DNA of 64,000 nt from Marinobacter sp. CHS3-4. Lineage in GTDB: Bacteria; Pseudomonadota; Gammaproteobacteria; Pseudomonadales; Oleiphilaceae. Positions within the stretch are counted from its first letter, which is position 1. The number at the start of each line of letters is the position of its first letter. Below are positions 36,843-45,937 of the stretch, one piece after another. The stretch covers positions 496,001 through 560,000 of the forward strand of contig NZ_JASGBJ010000001.1 in the NCBI RefSeq assembly GCF_030053415.1. The letters are read 5' to 3'. The notes under the pieces are model-generated. The model searched no databases and had not been told where the DNA came from. It saw nothing but the letters and a program-made list of their open reading frames with translations. The position numbers were made by a program, and so were the translations under genes.

Positions 36843-36998
36843 TGTAGTCTGCTCCGTGTTGTTAATTTTCTTGCCTGTTGTTCTACGAAGGTTCTGCTCT
36901 GGCCGATGCTCCTAATTGCCAATGTTGGTCTCGGACCTTTTTACTACACTTTAGCAACCGGGACATGGCATTCCCGATCGAGACCCAGGGGGCAGCAG

Positions 36999-38117
36999 AT
37001 GAAGATCGGTGTACCGAAAGAAATCAAGAACCACGAATACCGTGTGGGAATGACGCCCGCTGCGGTACAGGAGCTTTGTAATCATGGCCATCAGGTCTTT
37101 GTTGAAACCAGTGCGGGCAGTGCCATTGGTTTCGCTGATGATCACTATACCGCGGCCGGTGCGACGATTGTCAGTGATGGCGAGTCGGTGTTCGAAGCTG
37201 CGGAAATGATCGTCAAGGTGAAAGAACCGCAGGCCAGCGAACGGAGCCTGCTCAAGCCGGGGCATACGCTGTTTACCTACCTGCATCTGGCGCCGGATCA
37301 GGCCCAGACGGATGATCTGGTCGCGTCTGGCGCAACCTGCATTGCCTATGAAACAGTGACGGATCAGCATAGTCGATTGCCGTTGCTGGCGCCCATGTCA
37401 GAAGTGGCGGGGCGCATGTCCATTCAGGCGGGCGCCCATTGTCTGGAGAAGTATCTGGGCGGTCGGGGCGTGCTTTTGGGCGGAGTGCCCGGAGTAAGCC
37501 CTGCCAAAGTTACCATCGTTGGCGGTGGCGTAGTGGGTCAGAATGCTCTGGCCATGGCAATTGGACTGGGCGCACAGGTCACGGTACTGGATCGCAATAT
37601 GGATGTGCTCAGGCACCTTGATCATCTGTATGGCAATCGCGTCAGTACCCTGTTTTCGACTTCCGCAACGTTGGAAGAGGCTGTATGTGAGTCTGACCTG
37701 GTGATCGGTGGCGTGCTGATTCCAGGCGCATCGGCGCCCAAGCTGATCAGCCGCGAAATGATTCGTCGCATGCCGGAAGGCAGCGTGATTGTCGATGTGG
37801 CCATCGACCAGGGTGGGTGTGCAGAAACCTCGAAAGCAACCACCCACGATGCACCAACCTACGTGGTGGATGGCGTCGTCCATTATTGTGTTGCCAATAT
37901 GCCGGGCGCGGTGGCCCGAACCTCAACAATGGCATTGAACAACGTCACTTTACCGTTCATTCTCGCCCTGGCTGACAAAGGAGCAGTGCAAGCCCTGAAA
38001 GACGACCCGCACCTGCTTGCGGGTCTGAATGTTATGGGTGGCAAAGTGACATACAAAGAAGTGGCGCAAGCCACCGGACATGAATATTCAGATCCCCATA
38101 CCCTGATTGGAACCTGA
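36999..38117 (+). CDS. ald: Alanine dehydrogenase
   Basis: NAD-dependent oxidative deamination of L-alanine to pyruvate and ammonium, or the reverse. The 372-residue product is the family length. It opens [20 protein letters not shown], with the substrate-binding Arg and the Lys of VKVKEPQ; the His of FTYLHLAPD is the catalytic residue. The nucleotide-binding motif [22 protein letters not shown] follows, then [13 protein letters not shown] and [15 protein letters not shown]. The start at 36999 follows AGGGGG; a long in-frame upstream stretch to 36642 runs antisense to the hydrolase and is rejected. The GST gene starts 20 bp after it. Confidence 0.96.
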   Translation: MKIGVPKEIKNHEYRVGMTPAAVQELCNHGHQVFVETSAGSAIGFADDHYTAAGATIVSDGESVFEAAEMIVKVKEPQASERSLLKPGHTLFTYLHLAPDQAQTDDLVASGATCIAYETVTDQHSRLPLLAPMSEVAGRMSIQAGAHCLEKYLGGRGVLLGGVPGVSPAKVTIVGGGVVGQNALAMAIGLGAQVTVLDRNMDVLRHLDHLYGNRVSTLFSTSATLEEAVCESDLVIGGVLIPGASAPKLISREMIRRMPEGSVIVDVAIDQGGCAETSKATTHDAPTYVVDGVVHYCVANMPGAVARTSTMALNNVTLPFILALADKGAVQALKDDPHLLAGLNVMGGKVTYKEVAQATGHEYSDPHTLIGT

Positions 38118-38137
38118 TCAACGGAAACGGAGCGTTT

Positions 38138-38704
38138 ATGAAGCTATTGGGCTCGTCCACCTCGCCATACGTGAGGCGCATTCGACTATTGCTGGGCGAC
38201 AATGACTATGAATTCGTCAATCTGGATATCTACGGTGAAAACCGTGACCAGCTGAGGCGCAGCAATCCGGCGCTGAAAATTCCGATGTTGGTAGACGGTG
38301 ATCAGGAAATCTTCGATTCGCGGGTGATCGCCCGTTACCTGAGCGAGCAGCAAAATCTTCCGGCCCTGTCCTGGCATCAGGAAAACCAGCTGACAATAAT
38401 CGACGCCGCCAATGATTCAGCGGTCATTCTGTTGCTGTCCAAGCGATCCGGCATCGATACCGAGTCTGGAGCCATGTTCTATGAACTTCAGAAAGAACGC
38501 ATCATGACCACGTTCAGGACACTGGCGGCCATGGTGGACGCGGGTGAGTTTGAAGCCTGGAACTACCCCGCCATGTGCCTCTACTGCCTGGTCGACTGGG
38601 TCGATTTCCGGGATCTGGTGGATTTTGCCGGGGTGGAAAGCCTGATTTCCTTCCGCGATCGAATGCAATCGCAGCCTCATGTCGAAGCCACGGATCCCCG
38701 ATAG
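38138..38704 (+). CDS. Glutathione S-transferase family protein
   Basis: A 188-residue protein with the thioredoxin-like N-terminal GST domain: MKLLGSSTSPYVRRIRLLL, with Ser residues in the position of the catalytic residue, the cis-Pro motif LKIPMLVDGD and the glutathione-contacting FDSRVIARYL. The C-terminal helical domain is shorter than usual. The actual reaction is unknown; many such bacterial proteins are glutathione-dependent reductases or binding proteins. It follows ald by 20 bp, with CGGAG upstream, so it is probably in the same transcript. A terminator follows at 38739. Confidence 0.88.
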   Translation: MKLLGSSTSPYVRRIRLLLGDNDYEFVNLDIYGENRDQLRRSNPALKIPMLVDGDQEIFDSRVIARYLSEQQNLPALSWHQENQLTIIDAANDSAVILLLSKRSGIDTESGAMFYELQKERIMTTFRTLAAMVDAGEFEAWNYPAMCLYCLVDWVDFRDLVDFAGVESLISFRDRMQSQPHVEATDPR

Positions 38705-38738
38705 GCCTCAAGCGCCGGGATTTTATTTATCTTTTATT

Positions 38739-38765
38739 GAACCCGGTGTTTACCGGGTTCATTTT
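38739..38765 (+). terminator. Terminator after ald-GST
   Basis: GAACCCGGT (38739-38747) pairs with ACCGGGTTC (38752-38760) across a 4-nt loop, followed by ATTTTCG. Perfect 9-bp stem; moderately U-rich tail. Confidence 0.88.
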
Positions 38766-38822
38766 CGTTATAGTTGATGTATAACAAAACAATACAACAT
38801 CAGCTTAAGAGAGGATCCCGCG

Positions 38823-39434
38823 ATGCTCCTGAATCACGCCTTTGGACTTTTTACTCATCCCGATAACGAATGGGATCAGATTCGGAAGGAACATGCGCCC
38901 CCGCGTCGGCTTTATGTGGCCTACGTGCTTGTTCTTGCGGCGATCGGTCCGATATGTGCCTATATCTCGACCGCGCATTTTGGCTGGACCGTTGGTAACG
39001 ACCGTTTGATCAAATTTACCGAAATCAGTGCCATGCAGCTCAGCGTGCTGACTTATCTGGCCATGCTGGTTGGTGTATTTGCACTTGGGTATGCGGTTAA
39101 CTGGATGGCAAGAACTTACGGAGCACGGGAAGAGCAGGTGCCTTCCAATGGCATCGCCCTGGCTTCCTATTCCTGCACTCCGCTGTTTCTCGCCGGTTTC
39201 GCGCTGCTGTACCCGAACCCATGGTTCAACGTCATCGTGTTCCTGATTGCCGCCTGCTACGGTGCCTGGCTGATGTTTGATGGCTTGCCTATCGTCATGG
39301 GCATTCCCAGGGATCAGGCGCTGATGTACTCAGGCGCCTTGCTGACCGTGGCGCTGGTAATTCTGGTGTCAACGCGTGTTGGCTCGGTGATCCTCTGGAA
39401 CTACGGATTTGGGCCCGTATACGTCAACGGGTAG
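38823..39434 (+). CDS. Yip1-domain inner-membrane protein
   Basis: A 203-residue protein with about five hydrophobic helices and the Yip1-family opening FGLFTHPDNEWDQIRKE. Further landmarks are LTYLAMLVGVFALGYAVNWMA, SYSCTPLFLAGFALLYPNPWF and the short MGIPRDQALMYSGALLTVAL. Bacterial members are common in marine gammaproteobacteria and have no settled function. GAGAGGA precedes the ATG at 38823. A strong terminator lies between it and ilvD, so it is its own unit. Confidence 0.82.
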   Translation: MLLNHAFGLFTHPDNEWDQIRKEHAPPRRLYVAYVLVLAAIGPICAYISTAHFGWTVGNDRLIKFTEISAMQLSVLTYLAMLVGVFALGYAVNWMARTYGAREEQVPSNGIALASYSCTPLFLAGFALLYPNPWFNVIVFLIAACYGAWLMFDGLPIVMGIPRDQALMYSGALLTVALVILVSTRVGSVILWNYGFGPVYVNG

Positions 39435-39475
39435 GTTTGTCCTGCCAATTCCCATGGGCTCTCTGATATAACAGA

Positions 39476-39505
39476 GCGGGCGGTCTGAAAAGGCCGCCCG
39501 CTTTT
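39476..39505 (+). terminator. Terminator between the Yip1 gene and ilvD
   Basis: GCGGGCGGTC (39476-39485) pairs with GGCCGCCCGC (39492-39501) around TGAAAA, with one imperfect position, followed by TTTTC. It ends 28 bp before the ilvD start codon. Confidence 0.92.
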
Positions 39506-39533
39506 CATTAGGTATTGAACAGGAGACATCGTC

Positions 39534-41210
39534 ATGACAGACGACAAACGCCGCCGTCATTCTGCGCCTGTCGTGGATGGACTGGGAAAGTCCGCAAGCC
39601 GCGCCATGCTCAGGGCCGTAGGCTTTACAGATGAAGATTTCCGCAAGCCGCAGATCGGTATTGCCTCCACCTGGAGCAACCTGACTCCGTGTAATATGCA
39701 CATTGACGAGTTGGCCAAAGAATCGGCTGCCGGTGCAGATGACGCGGGTGGCAAAAGCCTGACCTTCAATACCATCACGGTGTCAGACGGCATTGCCAAC
39801 GGTACCGAGGGTATGAAGTATTCCCTTGTCTCCCGGGAAGTGATTGCGGATTCCATTGAAACAGTGGCCGGTTGTGAGGGCTTTGATGGCCTGGTAGCCA
39901 TCGGCGGCTGCGACAAGAACATGCCTGGCTGCATGATGGGCCTGGCTCGGCTGAACCGACCATCGGTGTTCGTTTATGGCGGTACCATTATGCCGGGCGA
40001 GAATCACACCGATATCATTTCGGTGTTTGAGGCGGTTGGCGCCCACGCTCGCGGCGACCTGGATCTGATCGAGGTCAAGCAGATCGAAGAGACGGCCATT
40101 CCCGGACCGGGCTCTTGCGGCGGTATGTATACGGCCAACACCATGGCTTCCGCCATTGAGGCCATGGGCATGAGCCTGCCTGGCAGCTCGGCCCAGAACG
40201 CGGTATCTGACAGCAAGGCTGCAGACTGCCGTGCAGCGGGTGCGGCGGTACTGAATCTGCTCGATAAAGACATCAAGCCGTCGGACGTCATGACCCGTGA
40301 GGCGTTTGAAAATGCCATCACCGTGGTGATTGCGCTGGGTGGCTCCACCAACGCGGTGCTGCATCTGATTGCAATGGCCAGCACCATTGGCGTGGAGTTG
40401 ACGCTGGACGATTTTGTCACGATAGGTAAAAGGGTACCGGTTCTGGCGGATTTGCGCCCGAGCGGCCACTACATGATGTCCGAGTTGGTGGCCATCGGTG
40501 GTATTCAGCCTCTCATGAAGATGCTGCTGGATCGTGGCCTGTTGCATGGCGACTGCTTGACGGTTACCGGCAAGACGCTTGCAGAGAACCTGGCCAATGT
40601 GGATCCTTATCCGGAAGGCCAGGACATCATTCATGCCTTTGATAACCCGATCAAAGCCGACAGCCACCTGCGAATCCTGTACGGCAATCTCGCGCCTACC
40701 GGCGCAGTGGCTAAAATCACCGGTAAAGAGGGCACCCACTTCACCGGGCGCGCGCGTGTATTCCACTCGGAAGAAGAGGCCCAGGAGCGCATCATGGATG
40801 GCACTGTGGTCGCTGGGGATGTGCTGGTGATTCGGTATGAAGGGCCCAAAGGCGGCCCCGGCATGAGAGAAATGCTAACGCCGACCTCGGCAATCATGGG
40901 TAAAGGCCTTGGCAATGATGTGGCGTTGATTACGGACGGCCGGTTCTCCGGTGGCAGTCACGGATTTGTGGTCGGGCACATTACCCCGGAAGCGGCAGAT
41001 GGCGGGCCGCTGGCCCTGGTGGAGAATGGCGATACCATCACCATCGATGCCGTGGCCAACCGGATTGAGCTGGACGTCTCCGAGCAGGAGCTGGAACGTC
41101 GGCGTCAGGCCTGGGTTGCGCCGCCGCCAAGATTCCCAAGAGGCGTGCTGGCCAAGTATGCCCGGACAGTAAGTTCGGCTTCCGAGGGTGCGGTGACAGA
41201 CAAGCCCTGA
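39534..41210 (+). CDS. ilvD: Dihydroxy-acid dehydratase, short (558-residue) form
   Basis: Dehydrates 2,3-dihydroxy-3-methylbutanoate and its homologue in valine and isoleucine synthesis. The iron-sulfur ligands are the Cys residues in TPCNMH (about 54), GCDKNMPGC (about 126) and [14 protein letters not shown] (about 199). At 558 residues this is the short class, which in characterised members carries a [2Fe-2S] cluster, not the 616-residue E. coli type with the oxygen-labile [4Fe-4S] cluster; the cluster assignment here is inferred. CAGGAGAC precedes the ATG at 39534. Other ilv genes are not in the window. Confidence 0.94.
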   Translation: MTDDKRRRHSAPVVDGLGKSASRAMLRAVGFTDEDFRKPQIGIASTWSNLTPCNMHIDELAKESAAGADDAGGKSLTFNTITVSDGIANGTEGMKYSLVSREVIADSIETVAGCEGFDGLVAIGGCDKNMPGCMMGLARLNRPSVFVYGGTIMPGENHTDIISVFEAVGAHARGDLDLIEVKQIEETAIPGPGSCGGMYTANTMASAIEAMGMSLPGSSAQNAVSDSKAADCRAAGAAVLNLLDKDIKPSDVMTREAFENAITVVIALGGSTNAVLHLIAMASTIGVELTLDDFVTIGKRVPVLADLRPSGHYMMSELVAIGGIQPLMKMLLDRGLLHGDCLTVTGKTLAENLANVDPYPEGQDIIHAFDNPIKADSHLRILYGNLAPTGAVAKITGKEGTHFTGRARVFHSEEEAQERIMDGTVVAGDVLVIRYEGPKGGPGMREMLTPTSAIMGKGLGNDVALITDGRFSGGSHGFVVGHITPEAADGGPLALVENGDTITIDAVANRIELDVSEQELERRRQAWVAPPPRFPRGVLAKYARTVSSASEGAVTDKP

Positions 41211-41350
41211 GAATGCTGAAAAAGCGGTAACCTGAAGGGTACCCCTCTGCACGGGCGTGGGGTGCCTGGTGCTGCTATACTGTCAGTGAAAGTAGTGCTT
41301 GAAATCAGGGCCCCAGGCCCTTGTTTGGATCGAAATTTCAGGGTTTGCAG

Positions 41351-42262
41351 ATGCTCCGGTTTGTTCTGTTTTTTTTGGCTTGTCTCTCGCTTCCGTTCAC
41401 GGCCGTGCAGGCCCACGAGACGTCAACGGATGGCCTTCAGCTGGCATCGGTGAATGCAGCTGTCGCCTACGCCAACAGCGAAGAGCTGGTGTATGGCAAA
41501 AATGCGGAGCGACCGGTCCCGATTGCTTCGGTAACCAAACTGATGACGGCGCTGGTGGTTATGGAGTCCGGCCAGTCACTGAACGAGTACCTGGAATTCC
41601 AGGAGCGCCATATACCCGCACCAGCAAACGCCTACACCCGAATTCGCATAGGTTCAGAGCTTAAACGCGGCGATATGCTGCGTATTGCGTTAATGTCGTC
41701 GGAGAATTTTGCGGCTTACACCCTGGCACGACACTATCCTGGGGGTTACGACGCTTTCGTGGCTGCGATGAATACCAGGGCTCGCGAACTGGGTATGAAA
41801 AATACCACCTTTGTGGACCCAACCGGGTTGTCTGTTGAAAACACATCCACGGCGTCTGACCTGGTTAAACTTGTGGTGGCGGCCAATCAGTACCCGGAAA
41901 TCAGTGAATACTCCACCACCCGATACTTCACGGCCCGTTTCCGTCAGCCTCGATATCGGCTGCCTTTTGGCAATACCAATGCGCTTGTCCATCGCAAAAG
42001 CTGGGGCGTGGACATCAGCAAGACCGGCTATCTGTCCGAAGCAGGACGGTGTCTGGTGATGTTGTTGGAGTTCGAGGGCAAACAGCTGGTCACCGTACTG
42101 CTGGACTCCCTCGGCACGCGTTCACCCATGGGGGACGCAGGGCGCATACGGCGTTGGCTCAGTACCGGCAGCAGCGGTAGCGTTGCGGCGGCTGCCAGGG
42201 ACTATGCCCGACAGAAAAACCAGGCGTATTCAACCACCGAATCTTCGGCGTCGGCTCATTGA
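41351..42262 (+). CDS. pbpG: D-alanyl-D-alanine endopeptidase PBP7
   Basis: A periplasmic low-molecular-mass penicillin-binding protein that cuts DD-crosslinks in peptidoglycan. Of 303 residues, 1-21 form a signal peptide (ending TAVQA). The active-site motifs are SVTK (Ser60, Lys63), SEN in MSSENFAAY, and KTG in ISKTGYLSEAG. The length and the absence of a C-terminal amphipathic anchor fit PBP7, not PBP5 or 6. I use the ATG at 41351; a TTG at 41321 in the same frame is less likely because it puts ten residues ahead of the signal peptide. A TATACT -10 is at 41276-41281. Confidence 0.93.
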   Translation: MLRFVLFFLACLSLPFTAVQAHETSTDGLQLASVNAAVAYANSEELVYGKNAERPVPIASVTKLMTALVVMESGQSLNEYLEFQERHIPAPANAYTRIRIGSELKRGDMLRIALMSSENFAAYTLARHYPGGYDAFVAAMNTRARELGMKNTTFVDPTGLSVENTSTASDLVKLVVAANQYPEISEYSTTRYFTARFRQPRYRLPFGNTNALVHRKSWGVDISKTGYLSEAGRCLVMLLEFEGKQLVTVLLDSLGTRSPMGDAGRIRRWLSTGSSGSVAAAARDYARQKNQAYSTTESSASAH

Positions 42263-42287
42263 TCTTCTATCACCGGAATCCATGCCC

Positions 42288-42767
42288 ATGATCACCGTTC
42301 TTACCACTGGCGGAACCATCGACAAGGTATATTTTGACGCCAAAAGCGAGTTTGTAATTGGTGACTCTCTGCTACCGGAACTGCTTACGGAGGCCAACAT
42401 CCATGGTGGCTACAGTTTGCGGGAGCTGATGCGCAAGGACAGCCTCGAGATCAATGAGGACGACCGTCTGGCCATCGTGAACGCCGTTCAACACACCAGC
42501 GCGACCCGCATACTGATCACCCACGGCACGGACACCATGACCCACACGGCAGAGGCTTTGAAAGGCATCACCGGCAAAACGATCGTGCTTTTTGGCGCCA
42601 TGCAGCCCGCAAGAATGCGCCGTACCGATGCGGTGTTTAATCTGGGTTTCGCCTGGTCGGCGGTGAGTCTGCTGCCAGAGGGCGTGTATGTCGCGATGAA
42701 CGGTGAGGTGTTCGAGGCAGGCGCCGTGCGCAAAAACCTCGACGCCAAGCGCTTTGAGAAAGCCTGA
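42288..42767 (+). CDS. Single-domain asparaginase-like protein
   Basis: A 159-residue protein matching only the N-terminal domain of L-asparaginases (usually about 330 residues). The first catalytic Thr is in LTTGGTIDK at residues 5-13 and the second in HGTDTMTHTAEAL; the Lys that usually lies in the GAM/KT region is replaced within VLFGAMQPARM. The C-terminal asparaginase domain is absent, and the gene ends cleanly at 42767, next to the rsuA stop, without a remnant. The start at 42288 has GGAA 9 nt upstream; the ATG at 42282 is the alternative. Activity cannot be assumed, since the normal site needs residues from two subunits. Confidence 0.8.
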   Translation: MITVLTTGGTIDKVYFDAKSEFVIGDSLLPELLTEANIHGGYSLRELMRKDSLEINEDDRLAIVNAVQHTSATRILITHGTDTMTHTAEALKGITGKTIVLFGAMQPARMRRTDAVFNLGFAWSAVSLLPEGVYVAMNGEVFEAGAVRKNLDAKRFEKA

Positions 42768-43460
42768 CTACTGAACGCTGGCAACCTCGTCCGCTGTCAG
42801 TTCCCGGTATTCGCCCGGGGATAACGACCCATCCAGTGCGATATCGCCAATCCGTATCCGGTGCAAAGATATCACCCGATTTCCGACCGCCGCCAGCATC
42901 CGCTTCACCTGATGATAGCGGCCCTCACTGAGGGTAAGCTCGATCGTCATTTCTCCCACTGTTCTGACGGTGGCCGGAAGCGTGGGCTCTGGCTCGTCTT
43001 TCAGCATAACACCCGCTTCCAGTTCTTGAATGTCTCTGTCTGACAGAGGTTCCGCCAAAGTTGCGCGGTAGGTTTTTCCGCAGTTTGAGCGGGGTGCTGT
43101 GATTCGGTGAGACCACTGGCCATCGGTGGTCAGAAGTAGAAGGCCTGTGGTGTCTTTGTCCAGCCGGCCAACAATGTGCAGGCCATGTCTTTCCTCGGGT
43201 GGCAAAAGGTCCAGAACCGTCGGTTGCTGGCTGTCGGCAGTGGCGCTGATAACCCCCGGTGGTTTGTTCAACATCAGGTAGCGCTCGCCGGCCAGTGACA
43301 ATGCTTGCCCATCGAGGGACACGTTGGCGGTGCTGCGAACTTTCGTGGCTGGTTGTCGGCAGCATTCACCTTCAAGCTGAACACGACCCTGACCAATCGC
43401 CCGCTTTGATTCTTTCCGGGAGAGTTCCGTCGCATTGGCGATGAAGAAATCCAGCCGCAT
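42768..43460 (-). CDS. rsuA: 16S rRNA pseudouridine(516) synthase RsuA
   Basis: Makes pseudouridine 516 in 16S rRNA. The 230-residue product (E. coli 231) has an N-terminal S4 domain starting MRLDFFIANAT and the catalytic domain with Asp in GRLDKDTTGLLLLTTDGQWSH, followed by SEGRYHQVKRMLAAVGN and the C-terminal LDGSLSPGEYRELTADEVASV. All match RsuA closely. The ATG at 43460 fits the family start and is 2 bp from the stop of the upstream YdjM-like gene, implying translational coupling. An upstream in-frame extension to 43544 is rejected. Convergent with the asparaginase-like gene. Confidence 0.95.
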   Translation of the reverse strand: MRLDFFIANATELSRKESKRAIGQGRVQLEGECCRQPATKVRSTANVSLDGQALSLAGERYLMLNKPPGVISATADSQQPTVLDLLPPEERHGLHIVGRLDKDTTGLLLLTTDGQWSHRITAPRSNCGKTYRATLAEPLSDRDIQELEAGVMLKDEPEPTLPATVRTVGEMTIELTLSEGRYHQVKRMLAAVGNRVISLHRIRIGDIALDGSLSPGEYRELTADEVASVQ

Positions 43461-43462
43461 GG

Positions 43463-44494
43463 TCAATAACACAGATCGCCGTTTTTGGGGATGGTCAGGT
43501 CGGCCAGGCAAAGTGGAAGTGCCTGGCCGGTGGTGCGTTGCCATAACATGCTGGCGACTTCTCCACGAAGCTCAGGCCGCTTGAGCCGACCGCTTGGTGA
43601 CGGTTGCAGTGTCTGGCCCGAATAGTTTCCAAGGGTAAATACGAAGGGGTGGGCACCAGGAAGCCCCAAACGCAAGTCGGTGGCTGTCAGCGTATTTCCG
43701 CTCAGGTTATAGGCCACAAAGCCGTTGGTGAACCATTCCAGTCTTGCGGTTTCCGGGTGCGTTCTCGCAGCCGCCGCCAGTTCAGGATGGCGCGGGAAAA
43801 ACTGGGGCAGCACCGGCGCGTCGCCGTCCAGAAAACCGGTGATGATCTCCACGCGCTGATCGCTGTTCTGAGCCGTTACACGCCAGAGCAAGGTGTTGAA
43901 AGGCATAGGTTGAACAAGCCGTGGGACACTATCCATATTCAGTTTTGCGAGCAAAGGCTCCACCCGATCACTGATCAGTTGCTGGGCCGCAAGTGTCCAG
44001 CCCAGATAGATCGTCGACACCGCCAGCGCCACACTCAGACCTCGGGTGCTCGGACCGCGAATCAGAAATGCCCCGATGCCAATCAGCAGCGGCACCGTGT
44101 ATAGCGGGTCAATGATGAAAATACTGCTGATAGCAACCGGACCGCCAAACGGCCAGAAAATTTGCGTACCGTAGGTGGTAAAGGAATCCAGTATCGGGTG
44201 GGTCAATAACACAAGGGCTGTGAGAGCAAACCATCGCCCTAATCCAACAACCGGACGCCAACGGTAAAGGATCCAGGCGAGTGCCACGGAGAGGGGAAAC
44301 AGGATCAGCAGGGAGTGGCTGAAGCCCCGGTGCTGGGAGAAATTCGCAATGGCGGTGCCGTAATCCAACACCACGTCCATGTCCGGCAGAGTGCCCAGGA
44401 CCGCGCCAACAATCAGTGATGAGCGCCCCAGCGTTTTGCCGGCGACCGCACCGGCGATAGAAGCGCCCAGCGCGGCTTGGGTAATCGAATCCAT
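43463..44494 (-). CDS. YdjM-family membrane-bound metal-dependent hydrolase
   Basis: A 343-residue membrane protein of the YdjM/LexA-regulated inner-membrane group. The N-terminus MDSITQAALGASIAGAVAGKTLG, LPDMDVVLDYG and the HRGFSHSLLIL segment contain the conserved His and Asp residues that give the family its proposed metal-dependent hydrolase role. About five hydrophobic helices end near residue 175, and the last 150 residues form a soluble part. The true substrate is unknown. It lies in an operon-like run mltB-ydjM-rsuA with gaps of 1 and 2 bp. Confidence 0.85.
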   Translation of the reverse strand: MDSITQAALGASIAGAVAGKTLGRSSLIVGAVLGTLPDMDVVLDYGTAIANFSQHRGFSHSLLILFPLSVALAWILYRWRPVVGLGRWFALTALVLLTHPILDSFTTYGTQIFWPFGGPVAISSIFIIDPLYTVPLLIGIGAFLIRGPSTRGLSVALAVSTIYLGWTLAAQQLISDRVEPLLAKLNMDSVPRLVQPMPFNTLLWRVTAQNSDQRVEIITGFLDGDAPVLPQFFPRHPELAAAARTHPETARLEWFTNGFVAYNLSGNTLTATDLRLGLPGAHPFVFTLGNYSGQTLQPSPSGRLKRPELRGEVASMLWQRTTGQALPLCLADLTIPKNGDLCY

Positions 44495-44495
44495 G

Positions 44496-45731
44496 TCAGC
44501 TGTCGATCCCCGCTGCGCTTAATACCTGACTGCCGGGGAAACCATCGGCAATCAGATTGTTCGCTTTCTGAAACTCGCGGATGGCGCTACGGGTTCCGGA
44601 CCCCAGAATGCCGTCGATGGGGCCGGGGTCGAAGCCTTTCTTTTCCAGCATCTGTTGAAGGGTGAGTATCTGCTGGCGAGACAGGGCCGGAACGTCCTCG
44701 GGCGGGGGAACCTGCAAACCACCAGCGCCTGCTATGCGGTCTGCCAGATGACCAACCGCAATGGCGTAGAACTCGGAGCGGTTCCAGCCCATGATGACCC
44801 CGAAGTTCTGATAAACCAGAAAAGCCGGTCCCCGGTGGCCGGCCGGTACAATGAGTGCTGCGTTGATGTCAGCCTGCGCCAGCGGCTTGCCGAATGCATC
44901 AGTGATACCCAGTTCGCGCCACTGCGACAGTGGTAGTCGACGGCCGTCGGACAGGCGGTAGTCGAAGTTGTCGGGCAGTATTACCTCGCGGCCCCATCGA
45001 TACTCTCCATTCCAGCCCATGGACTCGAGAAAGCGTCCGGCAGACATCATGGCGTCTGGCAAGCTGTTCCAGAGATCCCTGCGGCCATCGCCGTCAGCAT
45101 CCACCGCGTGTTTGAGGAAGACGGTGGGCATGAACTGAACGTGACCCATGGCGCCTGCCCAGGACCCTTCCATTTTCTCTGCCGGTATGGCCCCTTCGTC
45201 GATGATCTGCAAGGCGGCCACCCATTGTTTGGTGAAAAACTCGCTGCGGCGAGGGTCGCAAGCCAGGGTCGCCAGCGAATCCGGTACCGACATCTTTCCA
45301 AAATAGGAACCAAAGTTGGTTTCAAGCCCCCAGAAGGCCACCAGATAGGGCGCCGGAACACCGGTTTCTCGGGTGACCCGGTTCAGTAATGAGCGGTGAG
45401 TCTGCAACAGTTCACGGCCTTTCTGGACACGGTCATCGTTGACCCGGCGGTTCAGATAATCTGCGAAAGTGGTGGTGAATTCCGGTTGCCGCCGATCCAG
45501 CTCGATCACCCGGTCGCTGTAGGTGACCTTGGCCACCACGTCGCTGGCAGTCTGTTTGGAGACGCCGGTGTCAACGGCGGCTTGCTCCAGTCGTTGCAGG
45601 CATTCCTGGAAGTTGTCGCGACCCTCTGACTGGGCTGCATTTGCGGCGGTACCGGCCGCAATCAGGGTGGTCAGGAGCACGGTTTGACTGAGCCATTTCG
45701 CTGGGCGTTTCGGGAGTGCTTGAGCGAGCAC
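44496..45731 (-). CDS. mltB: Lytic murein transglycosylase, MltB family (GH103)
   Basis: Cleaves the MurNAc-GlcNAc bond of peptidoglycan with formation of a 1,6-anhydro end. The 411-residue protein has a signal peptide ending near ANA-AQS, the GH103 domain with catalytic Glu137 in WGLETNFGSYFG, and GSWAGAMGHVQFMPTVFLKHAVD. A C-terminal peptidoglycan-binding domain (ILTLQQMLEKKGFDPGPIDGILGSGTR, residues about 350-405) is extra to E. coli MltB, so it belongs to the soluble MltB-like branch. No lipobox Cys is seen at the cleavage site. The gene starts with GTG at 45731, supported by GAGG 6 nt upstream. Confidence 0.92.
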   Translation of the reverse strand: MLAQALPKRPAKWLSQTVLLTTLIAAGTAANAAQSEGRDNFQECLQRLEQAAVDTGVSKQTASDVVAKVTYSDRVIELDRRQPEFTTTFADYLNRRVNDDRVQKGRELLQTHRSLLNRVTRETGVPAPYLVAFWGLETNFGSYFGKMSVPDSLATLACDPRRSEFFTKQWVAALQIIDEGAIPAEKMEGSWAGAMGHVQFMPTVFLKHAVDADGDGRRDLWNSLPDAMMSAGRFLESMGWNGEYRWGREVILPDNFDYRLSDGRRLPLSQWRELGITDAFGKPLAQADINAALIVPAGHRGPAFLVYQNFGVIMGWNRSEFYAIAVGHLADRIAGAGGLQVPPPEDVPALSRQQILTLQQMLEKKGFDPGPIDGILGSGTRSAIREFQKANNLIADGFPGSQVLSAAGIDS

Positions 45732-45937
45732 GCTGAACCTCGGTCGTTAGGGTGGTTTCAGGTTCATGTTAGCCTGTTTTGGCACCTCTGAAACACCGTA
45801 AATGACCGCTTTGCGTGACAATTCTTTAACCCCGTAACAATCGGGAGGGTTGTGATGTCTTTTTGTGGCCGGGGCATGCCGTCCCACGGAGCATGTTCTA
45901 TAGTTGGTTGAACGAAGAGATCAGAAAAGGCGTCATT

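Noticed and set aside
45840-45880. PhoB-like repeats upstream of the response regulator gene
   Set aside because: TTGTTAC and TTGTCAC can be read on the minus strand, but they are 19 bp apart, not 11 or 22.
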